Assembly (NCBI GenBank): GCA_036479015.1
Contig: JAZGFB010000047.1
Span: forward strand, 1-64,000
Reading direction: 5' to 3'
DNA: 64,000 nucleotides
Origin: NVTR01 sp036479015
GTDB taxonomy: Bacteria > Pseudomonadota > Alphaproteobacteria > Rhodobacterales > Rhodobacteraceae
Part shown: positions 32,046 through 41,816 of the stretch, piece by piece
How the letters are laid out: every line of letters begins with the position of its first letter
Position numbering within the stretch: the first letter of the stretch is position 1
Made by a program: the position numbers and the translations under genes
The notes under the pieces: model-generated
Told to the model about the DNA's origin: nothing
Seen by the model: the letters and a program-made list of their open reading frames with translations, nothing else
The model's database searches: none

Positions 32046-35000
32046 CCGGCATCGTAGATTGGGCGGGCGAACGGGCCCGCATGGTAGTTGCCTTTATTAT
32101 CATGACGGTTCTTGCCGGTGGGTTTGCCTATGCAACACTGCCAAAAGAGGGTGAACCAGACATCGAAATTCCGCTGATGGTGGTGTCGGTACCTTTCCCA
32201 GGCATCTCGGCTGAAGATTCAGAAAAGCTATTGGTCAAACCAATGGAAACCGAACTGGGTGACCTGGACGGTTTGAAGAAAATGACTGCGACGGCGGCCG
32301 AAAACTACGCTGTTCTGGTGCTTGAATTTGAATTTGGCTGGGACAAAGCGGCGATAACAGCCGACCTGCGCGATCGGATGAATAAAGTTGAGGCCCAGTT
32401 TCCAACCGGGGCCGACAAGTATTCCGTCAGCGAAGTAAACTTTTCCGAGTTTCCAATAATAATTGTAAACCTGACAGGTGACGTACCAGAGCGCACACTC
32501 CTGCGTGTGGCTAAAGAACTGCAGGACCGGCTTGAAAGCCTGGAACCGGTGCTTGAGGCGGCCCTGACCGGCCACCGCGACGAAATGCTGGAAGTGGTGA
32601 TCGACCCGCTCCGCCTTGAGGCATATAATGTCACCGCGGCAGAGCTGATCAACGTCGTGCGCAACAACAACCAACTGATCGCCGCAGGTGAAATTGAAAC
32701 CGCAACCGGTGCATTTTCGGTCAAAATACCGGCGTCTTTCAATGAGCAGCAAGATGTCTACAACCTGCCGGTAAAGGTCAATGGCGACAGCATTGTCACC
32801 CTGGGTGACCTGGCCGATATCCGGCTGACCTTCAAAGATCGCACTGGCGTCGCCCGCTATAACGGCGAAAATACCGTGGCTTTGCAGGTGGTGAAACGCA
32901 AGGGCTACAACCTGATAGACACCTCGGCCCTGATCCGTGAAGAAGTCGCCAAAGCCCGCGACGCCTGGCCCGAAGACTTGCAATCATCCATCGATGCCGG
33001 ACTGTCCAATGACCAGTCCATCGTTGTAAATTCAATGGTGCGCCAGCTTGAAGGCTCAGTGATGACGGCCATCGCCTTGGTTATGATCGTTGTGCTGGCA
33101 TCCCTTGGCACCCGTTCGGCGCTGCTTGTCGGTTTTGCCATCCCAACATCGTTTCTATTATGTTTCGTGCTTTTGGCCGCCATGGGCATCACCATCTCTA
33201 ACATCGTCATGTTCGGCTTGATCCTTGCCGTCGGTATGCTGGTGGATGGTGCCATTGTGGTGGTCGAATATGCCGACCGAAAAATCACCGAGGGCTCGGG
33301 CCCGATGCACGCCTATGTAGAGGCGGCAAAACGCATGTTCTGGCCGATCGTCAGTTCCACGGCAACCACCCTGTGCGCCTTTTTGCCGATGCTGTTCTGG
33401 CCCGGCATACCTGGCCAATTCATGGGCATGCTGCCGGTCACGCTAATCTTTGTTCTGTCGGCGTCTTTGCTTGTCGCACTGATCTACCTGCCGGTTATGG
33501 GCGGCGTCGCGGGCCGCATGTCACGCATGTTCACAGGTGGCTCTGACCTGCTGCGCCCGCTGCCATGGTTGGTGCGTGCACTGTTGGTGCCACCGTCGCT
33601 GTACCTGTTGTTTTTGGCCGCGATGCAAACCCTGAACCCCGGTTACCTGTTTGGTGGAACCTCGCCGCTTTCAGGTGTGCTATCCGTCTTACCCGGCGCC
33701 CTGCTATTCGTTATTGGCGCAGTTGTGTCGTCGATAACATTGGGGTCTGCCAAATTAACCCGCGCGCCCAAGAAAATTGTATCAGGCCACCGCCGCACAG
33801 CGATTGGATCATTTACAAAATTAATTGCAGGCAACCCGATCATGCCAGTCGTCACCATCGCCGTGGTCGGTTTCATCGTCGTTAACGTTTTCACTTACTT
33901 CGGCGAAAACAACCACGGTGTTGAATTCTTCGTCGAATCCGAAACTGAACAGGCGATAATTTACGTACGCGCCCGCGGTAACCTGTCCGTGGCCGAAAAA
34001 GATGCACTGGTAGCCCAGGTGGAAGCCGTTATTTTAGATACCGACGGCATCGAAAGCGCATTCGCGTTTGCCGGTTCAGGTGGCTTGAACCAAAACACCG
34101 GCGGTGCAGGCGGGCCACGGGATTCCATCGGTCAAATCCAGATTGAAATGGCACCCTGGGAAACCCGCAAAGACAACCCCGAGCTTGACGGCGACGTGGT
34201 CATGGCCGGGCTGAACGCGCGGCTGGCGGAAATTCCTGGCATTCGCACCGAAAGCCTAAGCCTGTCACGCGGCCCGGCGTCGGGTAAACCGGTGCAATTG
34301 CGCCTGAAAAGCGAAAACTGGAATAACCTGCTGGACGCGGTGACAACTGTTCGGGAAAAAATTGAAACCATGGACGGGCTGGCCGATGTGGAAGACACCC
34401 TGCCCCTGCCCGGAATTGACTGGCAGATCAATGTTGATGTTGAAAAAGCCGGGCGGTTTGGTGCCGATGTGGCCACGGTTGGGGTCATGGTGCAGCTGGT
34501 CACACGCGGCATATTGCTAGACACAATGCGGGTCGACAGTTCCGATGAAGAAATAGAAATCCGGGTGCGGTTTCCCGAAAAAGATCGGGTACTTTCAACG
34601 CTGGACACGCTAAAAGTACGCACCCGCGACGGACAGGTACCACTGTCCAATTTCATCACCCGCGAGCCGGTGAAAAAGTTGGCCCAGATCAACCGGATCG
34701 GGCAGAAACGCTATTTTGATGTGAAGGCGGCGGTTGCCCCTGACCTTACCAAACCCGAGCTGGACGAAAATGGCGACCAGGTATTTGATGATAACGGGGT
34801 GGCACAGACCCTACCAATCAACGCCGTTGAACGCCGCGAACACATAGAAAACTGGCTTAAAAACGAAGCCCAGCTTCCATCCGACGTTACCTATGAATGG
34901 GGCGGCGATCAGGTGGAAGAACAGGAAAGCCAGGAATTTTTGTCCAAGGCATTTTTGGCGTCCCTTGGGTTGATGTTCATCATTCTGCTGGCGCAGTTCA

Positions 35001-35815
35001 ACAGCTTTTACAACGCGGCATTGGTGCTGATGGCCGTCGTACTATCCACCACCGGCGTGCTGATTGGCATGCTGGTCATGGCGCAACCATTTTCAATCAT
35101 CATGACCGGCACCGGCATTTTGGCGCTGGCGGGGATTGTGGTGAACAACAACATCATCCTGATCGATACCTATCAGGAATACAGCCGCTTCATGCCCAGA
35201 ATTGAGGCAATCGTGCGCACCGTCGAGGTCCGTATTCGCCCGGTATTACTGACCACCATCACCACCATGGCCGGGTTGTCGCCCATGATGTTCGGCCTGT
35301 CGCTTGATTTCATCGGCGGCGGCTATTCCGTCGACAGCCCTACCGCGCTGTGGTGGAAACAGCTGGCAACATCCGTGGTGTTCGGGCTTGGCATCGCAAC
35401 CGTACTTACGCTGGTGTTCACGCCTTCCATGCTGGCACTTCGGGTCTGGATCAGCACTGGCGCCTACCGTTCTGTCAACCGGCTTAGGGCATTGTCCATG
35501 GGGCGCGACAGTCAAACGGCGCGTGATCTCGCCCTGCAATGGGCGGCAAACCGGGTGTCGTCACCAGAAATTATCTGGGACACATCGCCGCAAACAGCCA
35601 CCGACATTCACGATCAGCTACCAGACCAGGGTTTCCTAAGCACCGGCGCTGAACCACTTGACGCACCGGGCGAACAAATTGACTTGCCAGATATGGATGA
35701 ACCGTCGGCTGCATTGTTAAGCCGTGCCGATGCCGGTGCTGTACCGCCCGCGGCCAAGCCACCAAAAGCCAAACGCAAGCCGGGTAAAAAGCCGCCACTG
35801 CGCGCCGCTGAATAG
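32042..35815 (+). CDS. RND-family efflux transporter permease, extended form
   Basis: A 1257-aa proton-driven inner-membrane pump of the hydrophobe/amphiphile efflux class, with two repeats of a large periplasmic loop and a six-helix bundle. In the fourth helix the proton-relay motif reads VGMLVDGAIVVVE, so the first Asp (402) is kept and the second is Gly. The length exceeds the usual 1030-1050 aa because of an insertion between the two halves (about residues 496-603) with two added hydrophobic segments, and a hydrophilic Pro/Ala/Lys-rich cytoplasmic tail (about 1140-1257, ending PKAKRKPGKKPPLRAAE). It is coupled to the adaptor gene; substrate unknown. Confidence 0.94.
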   Translation: MTGIVDWAGERARMVVAFIIMTVLAGGFAYATLPKEGEPDIEIPLMVVSVPFPGISAEDSEKLLVKPMETELGDLDGLKKMTATAAENYAVLVLEFEFGWDKAAITADLRDRMNKVEAQFPTGADKYSVSEVNFSEFPIIIVNLTGDVPERTLLRVAKELQDRLESLEPVLEAALTGHRDEMLEVVIDPLRLEAYNVTAAELINVVRNNNQLIAAGEIETATGAFSVKIPASFNEQQDVYNLPVKVNGDSIVTLGDLADIRLTFKDRTGVARYNGENTVALQVVKRKGYNLIDTSALIREEVAKARDAWPEDLQSSIDAGLSNDQSIVVNSMVRQLEGSVMTAIALVMIVVLASLGTRSALLVGFAIPTSFLLCFVLLAAMGITISNIVMFGLILAVGMLVDGAIVVVEYADRKITEGSGPMHAYVEAAKRMFWPIVSSTATTLCAFLPMLFWPGIPGQFMGMLPVTLIFVLSASLLVALIYLPVMGGVAGRMSRMFTGGSDLLRPLPWLVRALLVPPSLYLLFLAAMQTLNPGYLFGGTSPLSGVLSVLPGALLFVIGAVVSSITLGSAKLTRAPKKIVSGHRRTAIGSFTKLIAGNPIMPVVTIAVVGFIVVNVFTYFGENNHGVEFFVESETEQAIIYVRARGNLSVAEKDALVAQVEAVILDTDGIESAFAFAGSGGLNQNTGGAGGPRDSIGQIQIEMAPWETRKDNPELDGDVVMAGLNARLAEIPGIRTESLSLSRGPASGKPVQLRLKSENWNNLLDAVTTVREKIETMDGLADVEDTLPLPGIDWQINVDVEKAGRFGADVATVGVMVQLVTRGILLDTMRVDSSDEEIEIRVRFPEKDRVLSTLDTLKVRTRDGQVPLSNFITREPVKKLAQINRIGQKRYFDVKAAVAPDLTKPELDENGDQVFDDNGVAQTLPINAVERREHIENWLKNEAQLPSDVTYEWGGDQVEEQESQEFLSKAFLASLGLMFIILLAQFNSFYNAALVLMAVVLSTTGVLIGMLVMAQPFSIIMTGTGILALAGIVVNNNIILIDTYQEYSRFMPRIEAIVRTVEVRIRPVLLTTITTMAGLSPMMFGLSLDFIGGGYSVDSPTALWWKQLATSVVFGLGIATVLTLVFTPSMLALRVWISTGAYRSVNRLRALSMGRDSQTARDLALQWAANRVSSPEIIWDTSPQTATDIHDQLPDQGFLSTGAEPLDAPGEQIDLPDMDEPSAALLSRADAGAVPPAAKPPKAKRKPGKKPPLRAAE

Positions 35816-35824
35816 GGCCATCCC

Positions 35825-37597
35825 CTAAGCCGCCACGTCGTCCTCGGACTGTTGGCGGTGCCACATGGACGCATAACGGCCATCGCGTTTCAACAGGTCA
35901 TCATGGCGGCCCTGTTCAACGATTTTCCCGCCTTCCAGCACAACAATCAGGTCGGCGTCCAGAATTGTTGACAGCCGGTGCGCGATGGTGATCACCGTGC
36001 GGCCATGGCCCATTTCCTGTAAGCTTTCCAATATGTCATGCTCTGTTTCACTGTCCAGCGCCGACGTGGCCTCGTCCAGCAACAGGATCGGCGGGTCTTT
36101 CAGCAATGTCCGTGCAATACCAACCCTTTGCTTTTCACCCCCCGACAGTTTTAGCCCCCGCTCGCCCACTGTTGTTTCATAACCATCGGGCAACCCAACA
36201 ACAAAATCATGTATTTTCGCGGCGCGGGCGGCGGTTTCAACCTGCTCTTTGGTCGCGCCATCAAGGCCGTAGGCAATGTTGTAATAGATCGTGTCGTTGA
36301 ACAGCACGGTATCTTGGGGAACCACACCAATGGCGCTGTGCAGGCTTTTCTGTTGGACATCGCGAACGTCCTGCCCATCAATGGTCAACGCCCCGTCGGT
36401 AACATCGTAAAACCGAAACAGCAGCCGCCCAATAGTTGATTTCCCGGAACCCGAAGGCCCGACAATAGCCACGGTCTGGCCCGGGTCAACACGCATGCTG
36501 ACACCCTTTAATATGGGTCGCTCAGCGTCATAGGCGAACGATACGTTGTTCAGTTCAACCGCCCCACCAGTGACCTTAAGCACCTTGGCATTAAGTTTGT
36601 CACTAATTTCCGGAGGCTGCTCTAACAGGGCGAACATTTCAGCCATATCGATCAGTGACTGGCGAATTTCACGGTACACAGTTCCCAGAAAGTTCAGCGG
36701 CATGGTGATCTGGATCATATAGGCATTGACCAACACGAAATCTCCAACCGTCAGATCGCCGCGCTGCACACCAAATGCCGCCATGACCATGACCCCAACC
36801 AGGCCACCGGTGATCAGAACCGCCTGGCCGAAATTAAGGTAGGCCAGCGAATAACTGGTCTTTAGCGCCAAAGCCACATATTGGCGCATGGCCCCATCAT
36901 AGCGCTCGGTTTCACGATCCTCTGCGCCAAAATACTTTACCGTTTCGTAATTCAGCAGGCTGTCGATGGCCTTTTGGTTAGCATCAGTATCTTGATCATT
37001 CATTTCCTTACGAATACGCACCCGCCACTCGGTGACCGAAAATGTGAACCAAACATAAAGCGCAATGGTCCCTACCACGACCGCAAGATACCAGGCGTCA
37101 AACAGGGTATACAGCACCGCCGATATCATCAGCAGCTCTAATATAAGCGGGCCAATGCTGAACAGCATAAAGCGTAGCAGAAATTCGACCCCCTTGACGC
37201 CACGTTCAACAATTCGGCTGAGGCCGCCGGTTTTCCTTGTGATGTGATAGCGCATGGACAAACGGTGAATATGGCGAAAAGTTTCCAGCGCAAGCTGGCG
37301 CAATGCCCGCTGGCCAACAGCAGCGAAAACCACATCGCGAAGCTGCTGAAAGCCAACATTCATCAGCCGCGCAAAGCCATAGGCAAGCGTTAGCCCAATA
37401 GCACCAAGGCCCAGCATCATCGCCCCATCCAGGTTTTCGCCAGACAAGGCGTCAACCGCAGCTTTGTAGAAAAATGGCGTCCCGACAGATACGACCTTGG
37501 CCAGTATCAAAATGCACATCGCCACCACAACGCGCCGTTTGACCCATGGGTGCTCTGCGGGCCACAGATACGGGATAACCCGGCGTATGGTACGCAT
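35825..37597 (-). CDS. Atm1/HMT1-type ABC transporter, fused membrane and ATPase domains
   Basis: A 590-aa half-transporter: six membrane helices (about residues 25-310) and a C-terminal ATPase with Walker A GPSGSGKST, signature LSGGEKQRVGIARTLL and Walker B ILLLDEATSALDSE. Sequence style (YHITRKTGGLSRIVERGVKG, NYETVKYFGAEDRE) is that of the Atm1/ABCB7/HMT1 group, which exports glutathione-linked sulfur or metal compounds. I chose the ATG at 37597, which has AGGG upstream; a TTG 19 codons earlier is in frame. It ends 9 bases from the convergent RND permease gene. Confidence 0.93.
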   Translation of the reverse strand: MRTIRRVIPYLWPAEHPWVKRRVVVAMCILILAKVVSVGTPFFYKAAVDALSGENLDGAMMLGLGAIGLTLAYGFARLMNVGFQQLRDVVFAAVGQRALRQLALETFRHIHRLSMRYHITRKTGGLSRIVERGVKGVEFLLRFMLFSIGPLILELLMISAVLYTLFDAWYLAVVVGTIALYVWFTFSVTEWRVRIRKEMNDQDTDANQKAIDSLLNYETVKYFGAEDRETERYDGAMRQYVALALKTSYSLAYLNFGQAVLITGGLVGVMVMAAFGVQRGDLTVGDFVLVNAYMIQITMPLNFLGTVYREIRQSLIDMAEMFALLEQPPEISDKLNAKVLKVTGGAVELNNVSFAYDAERPILKGVSMRVDPGQTVAIVGPSGSGKSTIGRLLFRFYDVTDGALTIDGQDVRDVQQKSLHSAIGVVPQDTVLFNDTIYYNIAYGLDGATKEQVETAARAAKIHDFVVGLPDGYETTVGERGLKLSGGEKQRVGIARTLLKDPPILLLDEATSALDSETEHDILESLQEMGHGRTVITIAHRLSTILDADLIVVLEGGKIVEQGRHDDLLKRDGRYASMWHRQQSEDDVAA

Positions 37598-37763
37598 ACC
37601 GCTGCCCTGATGATCCTTTGAAACGCGTGCGTCGCTAACAGTTGATCTAACCAAAACTGCCCCCTGGCTATGTGCTGAACATATTACCTAAGTGCGGCTT
37701 GCAGCAATTGCCAGTGACATTTTGATATTTGGCGAAATAACAAAATGTACTTTGGGCAGGGCG

Positions 37764-39116
37764 CTAATTCGGAATGGTAAAAACTTGCCCGGGATAGATC
37801 AAATCGGGGTTTCTGATACGTTCCCTATTGGCTTCATATACCCTAACATACAGCACGCCGTCGCCGTAATTTCGGTTGGCTATTCCCCACAGCGTGTTGC
37901 CCGGCTGAACAGTCACCAGCGAAACCTTAAGGCCACCGCCAGGGGCCGCTTCGACACCCAAAGACGCAAGTGCTGCCGGTTCTTCGCGCTTAAAAGGTGT
38001 TTCCACGCGGGACACAACGGTGCCATCCTCAGACACCTCATCTATGCGCAGGGTATAAACACCGGTATCAACCTCTGGCAGCGGGGCCCGCCAGCGGCCG
38101 TCACTTTCAATTTTAAGCGTCTTAATCGGAGCATTATCAAGGTAGATCCGGACATACCCGGCACCCGTTCCACGGCCCTGGAGCGTCACATCCCCCTTGG
38201 GGTCATAGCTAATGGAATCCAATGCGATTTCTTTTAGAACCTCGGGCGAAACAGTGCCCGGTTGCAGCACTGATATCCCCTCATTCGTGGCCAGCAAAAC
38301 AGCTGGGGCATGTGCCACTTGGATTTGCTCGGCCTCACTTGGGTCTGATGGGCTTTGGTCTGACGTGGTTCGCACCGCTGGATCAGTGCTATCGACATCT
38401 GCAACCACAGCATCCGCAGGGGTTTCGGCGTCTTCAACCACCGGCTCCTGATTTATGGCGGGTGCACTGTCAGATGTTTGCACATCCCCTACCGGCTCTT
38501 TGGGCGGCTCAATTTCTGGGGCAGTGGTCTGGTCAATTTGTGCAACGTCGACATCAGCCACAAAAGGCGAAATTATTACAGTCTGGTCACTGGCTATACC
38601 TTCGCCCGACTGACGGAGTGCGCTAAGCTCAAGAATGCGCGGGGTATCAGACGGATCAACCGAAAATATTGTAACAAATTCGCCGTTAGGTTCAGCTATA
38701 ACTGTTCCCATAATGTCGCCGTCCAGTTCAACCGTGACTGTAGAGAATGGTTCAGATTTCCCCGCCACAACGACATTTCCGCTGCCGTCCACGCGAACAA
38801 TATCAAACTGCGGGGCCAATACCTGTTCGACTTGCGGCTCGACCGCTATTTCGGGCGCGGGTAGATCCTCAGGTTTACTGTCAGCCTCCCCCGCATCCCC
38901 TGCACCATCATCGGCTGGCACAGCTGCCACCTGCTCGGCCGGTGGCTCAAGCACCGATTGCTCGGTTATCGCTGCTGGCTCCAATACCGCCAGATCAGAA
39001 ACCGCCACTGTTTGAAACGGTTGAAACCCGAAATACGCCACAACCAAAGCCACAGCAGCGACCCCGCCTGCTGCTGCTATTTTACCGCCTGTACCAAGCG
39101 ATGACCAAATTGACAT
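37764..39116 (-). CDS. LysM-domain membrane-anchored protein
   Basis: A 450-aa protein. It has an N-terminal membrane anchor (about residues 13-32), a long acidic, Pro/Val/Asp-rich periplasmic region containing Ig-like blocks (FDIVRVDGSGNVVVAGKSEP), and a C-terminal LysM domain (VTVQPGNTLWGIANRNYG to PGQVFTIPN) that binds peptidoglycan. GGGGGGA 4 bases before the ATG at 39116 supports this start; the frame stays open to 39362 but would then overlap the opposite-strand LOG gene. Rhodobacteraceae genomes commonly have one such protein; the function is presumably in cell-envelope structure. Confidence 0.88.
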   Translation of the reverse strand: MSIWSSLGTGGKIAAAGGVAAVALVVAYFGFQPFQTVAVSDLAVLEPAAITEQSVLEPPAEQVAAVPADDGAGDAGEADSKPEDLPAPEIAVEPQVEQVLAPQFDIVRVDGSGNVVVAGKSEPFSTVTVELDGDIMGTVIAEPNGEFVTIFSVDPSDTPRILELSALRQSGEGIASDQTVIISPFVADVDVAQIDQTTAPEIEPPKEPVGDVQTSDSAPAINQEPVVEDAETPADAVVADVDSTDPAVRTTSDQSPSDPSEAEQIQVAHAPAVLLATNEGISVLQPGTVSPEVLKEIALDSISYDPKGDVTLQGRGTGAGYVRIYLDNAPIKTLKIESDGRWRAPLPEVDTGVYTLRIDEVSEDGTVVSRVETPFKREEPAALASLGVEAAPGGGLKVSLVTVQPGNTLWGIANRNYGDGVLYVRVYEANRERIRNPDLIYPGQVFTIPN

Positions 39117-39193
39117 CTTATCCCCCCAAGCCAATGCATTGGCCACTTGAGAGACCTTAACAACCCAGCTAACTGTGGTCAAAAGGGAAAACC

Positions 39194-39769
39194 ATGACCC
39201 CACCAAAAGACGTGTTTTCAGTTTGTGTATTCTGCGGCTCTCGCAACGGGGCGCGGCCAGAATACAAAACGGCTGCACAGCAGCTTGGCACCCAGATAGC
39301 CGCCAACGGCTGGCGCTTGGTTTATGGCGCGGGTGATGTCGGGCTGATGGGGGCGGTTGCACAAAGCACCCAAACCTCTGATGGCAACACCTTTGGCGTC
39401 ATCCCGGTGCACTTGCTGGACCAAGAGGTCGCCAAGACCGATCTGGATCAGCTGGTCATAACCGAAAATATGCATGAGCGGAAAAAAGTCATGTTCATGA
39501 ACAGTGACGCCATTGTCGTGCTTCCGGGGGGTGCTGGATCACTGGATGAATTTTTCGAAGTTCTGACCTGGCGTCAGCTTGGCCTGCACCACAAGCCGAT
39601 TTACCTGCTTAATGTCGCCGGCTATTGGGACAAACTTATCGATCTGCTGGAACATGTCATTGATCAGGGGTTTGCCGATGCCGGGTTGCTGCCCTATGTC
39701 ACGGTGTTTTCTGATGTACCATCACTGGTTGAAGCCTTGTCAACTGCCCGCTCTGCCAGCAGGGCTTGA
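39194..39769 (+). CDS. LOG-family (TIGR00730) nucleoside monophosphate phosphoribohydrolase
   Basis: A 191-aa Rossmann-fold protein of the LOG (lonely guy) family. FCGSRNG and the hallmark PGGAGSLDEFFEVLTWRQLG are present, with PGGxGTxxE-type residues that bind the phosphate of nucleotide monophosphates. Family members cleave cytokinin riboside monophosphates or AMP to free base and ribose-5-phosphate; the physiological role in bacteria is unclear. AAGGGA precedes the ATG. Its 3' end overlaps the convergent rarD gene by 76 bases. Confidence 0.93.
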   Translation: MTPPKDVFSVCVFCGSRNGARPEYKTAAQQLGTQIAANGWRLVYGAGDVGLMGAVAQSTQTSDGNTFGVIPVHLLDQEVAKTDLDQLVITENMHERKKVMFMNSDAIVVLPGGAGSLDEFFEVLTWRQLGLHHKPIYLLNVAGYWDKLIDLLEHVIDQGFADAGLLPYVTVFSDVPSLVEALSTARSASRA

Positions 39770-40638
39770 CCGGAATATATCGCCAATGCCAGCCAAATTA
39801 GGCCAAACGCAACAGCGTGATACCCGCCAATGGGTTCTCTGAAAATCAAAACTGCCACAGCAAACTGTAGGGTCGGGTTGACGTATTGGATCAGGCCGAC
39901 ACTGGCCATTGTAAGCCGCTTTGCCCCATAGGAAAACAATATCAAAGGTGCCGCCGTGATCGGCCCCGCCAACATCAACAACACAGTATCATGCAAGGTA
40001 CCGCCAAAATATCCACCGGCATGGCCCGATAGCCCCTGCCACCCGGACCAGTGCACGCCCCATAACCAGATCAGGGCCATTGGCGCCAACAGTAATACTT
40101 CGCTGACAACAGACACCACCGGCCCAGAGGTGCTGCTTTTCTTCAGCAGGCCATAAAGCCCGAACGTGCTCGCCAATATCAATGAAATCCATGGGGGTTC
40201 GCCCAGACCAACGGTCAAGATAACCACCGCAATGGCGGCCATGGACACGGCAACCCATTTCAGCCTTGTCAGCCGCTCAGCATAGACGACACGCCCCAGA
40301 ACAACCGCAAAAAGCGGAAAAATATAGTAGCCCAGACTGGCCTGAACAGCGCGATCAACCTGAATGGCCCAAATGAACAGAAACCAGTTTATGGTGATAA
40401 ATACAGCCGCCAACCAGGTCAGAAAAATCATCCGGCGATTGTCAAAAACCGCCGGAATTTCGCCCAGCCTTTTCTGCGCCCCCAACAGTGCCACAAAAAA
40501 CACCAGCGACCATAAGATGCGATGGCTCAGCAATTCAACAGGATCGATATGGACCAATTGCTTAAAATAAAGCGGCGCGATGCCCCAAATTACACTGGCG
40601 GAAATTAACGCCAGGGCACCTTTTTTAACATCACCCAT
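39694..40638 (-). CDS. rarD: EamA-family transporter RarD
   Basis: A 314-aa drug/metabolite-transporter superfamily membrane protein with ten hydrophobic segments. RarD-type text is clear: KGALALISASVIWGIAPLYF near the N-terminus, ELLSHRILWSLVFF, and QYVNPTLQFAVAVLIFREP near the C-terminus. The substrate is not established for the family. I start at the ATG at 40638, which has AGG about 8 bases upstream; a TTG five codons earlier is possible. The last 25 codons lie opposite the LOG gene end. Confidence 0.92.
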   Translation of the reverse strand: MGDVKKGALALISASVIWGIAPLYFKQLVHIDPVELLSHRILWSLVFFVALLGAQKRLGEIPAVFDNRRMIFLTWLAAVFITINWFLFIWAIQVDRAVQASLGYYIFPLFAVVLGRVVYAERLTRLKWVAVSMAAIAVVILTVGLGEPPWISLILASTFGLYGLLKKSSTSGPVVSVVSEVLLLAPMALIWLWGVHWSGWQGLSGHAGGYFGGTLHDTVLLMLAGPITAAPLILFSYGAKRLTMASVGLIQYVNPTLQFAVAVLIFREPIGGYHAVAFGLIWLALAIYSGQALLAERAVDKASTSDGTSENTVT

Positions 40639-40651
40639 CGGCTTGCCTAAC

Positions 40652-40684
40652 AAAAATGGCCACCCTGTATGGCGGCCACTTTAT
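40652..40684 (-). terminator. Rho-independent terminator of sodB
   Basis: On the minus strand TGGCCGCC, loop ATACAG, GGTGGCCA is an 8-bp stem (one G-T pair) followed by five T residues, 26 bases after the sodB stop and directly before rarD. It separates sodB from rarD. Confidence 0.85.
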
Positions 40685-40703
40685 TGTTATTTGTGGCGAA
40701 AAA

Positions 40704-41312
40704 TCAGGCAGTTGCCAGCCGTTCCGCTACATTTTCCCAGTTTACCAGCTTGTCTAAAAAGTTGCTTAGATACACCGGACGTTTGTTGCGGAAATCAATG
40801 TAATAGGAATGTTCCCAAACATCGCAGCCCAGCAACGCCGTCTGCCCGAAACACAGCGGGTTCACCCCGTTTTCGGTCTTGGTGATTTTCAGCGTGCCAT
40901 CAGTGTCTACAACCAACCAGCACCAGCCAGATCCAAATTGCCCGGCACCAGCGGCCGAAAACTGCGCTTTCATTTCGTCAACCGAGCCAAAAGCATCAAC
41001 GATCCGGGTTTCCAGAACGCCAGGCATAGCAGCCCCGCCCGGCCCCATCATTTCCCAAAACTGACTGTGGTTCCAATGCTGGGAAGCATTGTTGAATATA
41101 CCGTTCTGAGCCACCGAACCAGCATCATAAGTGCCCGTGACAATGTCCTCTAATGACTTGCCAGCCCATTCAGTGCCTTCAATCAGCTTATTACCGTTGG
41201 TCACATAGGCGGCATGGTGCAGGTCATGGTGGTATTCCATGGTTTCGGCAGACATGCCGGCACCTGCCAGAGCATCATGTGAATAGGGAAGATCAGGAAG
41301 TGTAAAAGTCAT
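40704..41312 (-). CDS. sodB: Superoxide dismutase, iron type
   Basis: A 202-aa cytoplasmic enzyme converting superoxide to oxygen and peroxide. Metal ligands are visible: His28 in MEYHHDLHHAAYV, the His in HWNHSQFW, and Asp and His in CDVWEHSYYIDF. AGAGQFGSGWCWLV is typical of Fe-type enzymes. The ATG at 41312 is favoured by the GGTGGG element; a codon four residues earlier would add MGFP. It has its own terminator. Confidence 0.95.
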   Translation of the reverse strand: MTFTLPDLPYSHDALAGAGMSAETMEYHHDLHHAAYVTNGNKLIEGTEWAGKSLEDIVTGTYDAGSVAQNGIFNNASQHWNHSQFWEMMGPGGAAMPGVLETRIVDAFGSVDEMKAQFSAAGAGQFGSGWCWLVVDTDGTLKITKTENGVNPLCFGQTALLGCDVWEHSYYIDFRNKRPVYLSNFLDKLVNWENVAERLATA

Positions 41313-41496
41313 TGGGAAACCCACCTTTGTTCGTTAAAATTTCGCAATCATAACTGGGACCAGAACCTATCCGCGTCAACCCTCTACCATGTCTTCCATG
41401 TTAGAATATGGAATAATTCAAGCCAGAACAGGCGGATGCCAGTCCTTAAAAAGAAGGTAAGTACACAAAAACCTGCGTTAACATAAGCCGATACGC

Positions 41497-41790
41497 TCAG
41501 AAATCGGCAGCTATGCGAATTTCGCGAAGCGGGCGCACAATATCAATTGAAGCTTGATAAAGTGGGTGTGCCTTGTAAGCCGCAAGGGCCGATTCATCTG
41601 CAAATTCACCATAAACCACAATATCAACTTCACCCGACAAAACATCGCTGCGGGTGTTCTTACGGATTTCCAACACTTCAGCATGCGGTATCCCAGTAAG
41701 CCTAGATAATCCGTCCATAATACGCGGTATGTCATCTTTGTTCTTCGCGCTGAAAAATACAACGTGGCGAATGCTTGATCGTGCTGGCAT
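41497..41790 (-). CDS. Dabb (stress-responsive alpha-beta barrel) domain protein
   Basis: A 97-aa single-domain protein. It shows the Dabb pattern: SIRHVVFFSAK at the N-terminus, an amphipathic helix with LSRLTGIPH, and YKAHPLYQ followed by IVRPL. Family members form dimeric ferredoxin-like barrels; some bind small hydrophobic or phenolic molecules, many have no known role. It stands alone, 184 bases after the sodB start, and two TTGGC-type palindromes lie just upstream. Confidence 0.88.
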   Translation of the reverse strand: MPARSSIRHVVFFSAKNKDDIPRIMDGLSRLTGIPHAEVLEIRKNTRSDVLSGEVDIVVYGEFADESALAAYKAHPLYQASIDIVRPLREIRIAADF

Positions 41791-41816
41791 CTAGGACCTT
41801 AATAGCTGTGTCTCTT

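Noticed and set aside
37598..37654. Upstream TTG start for the ABC transporter
   Set aside because: The added 19 residues are not hydrophobic or conserved-looking, and the ATG at 37597 has an acceptable ribosome-binding site.
39117..39362. Upstream extension of the LysM protein
   Set aside because: It would overlap the LOG gene on the other strand, and the translation there is not protein-like; GGGGGGA directly before 39116 decides the start.
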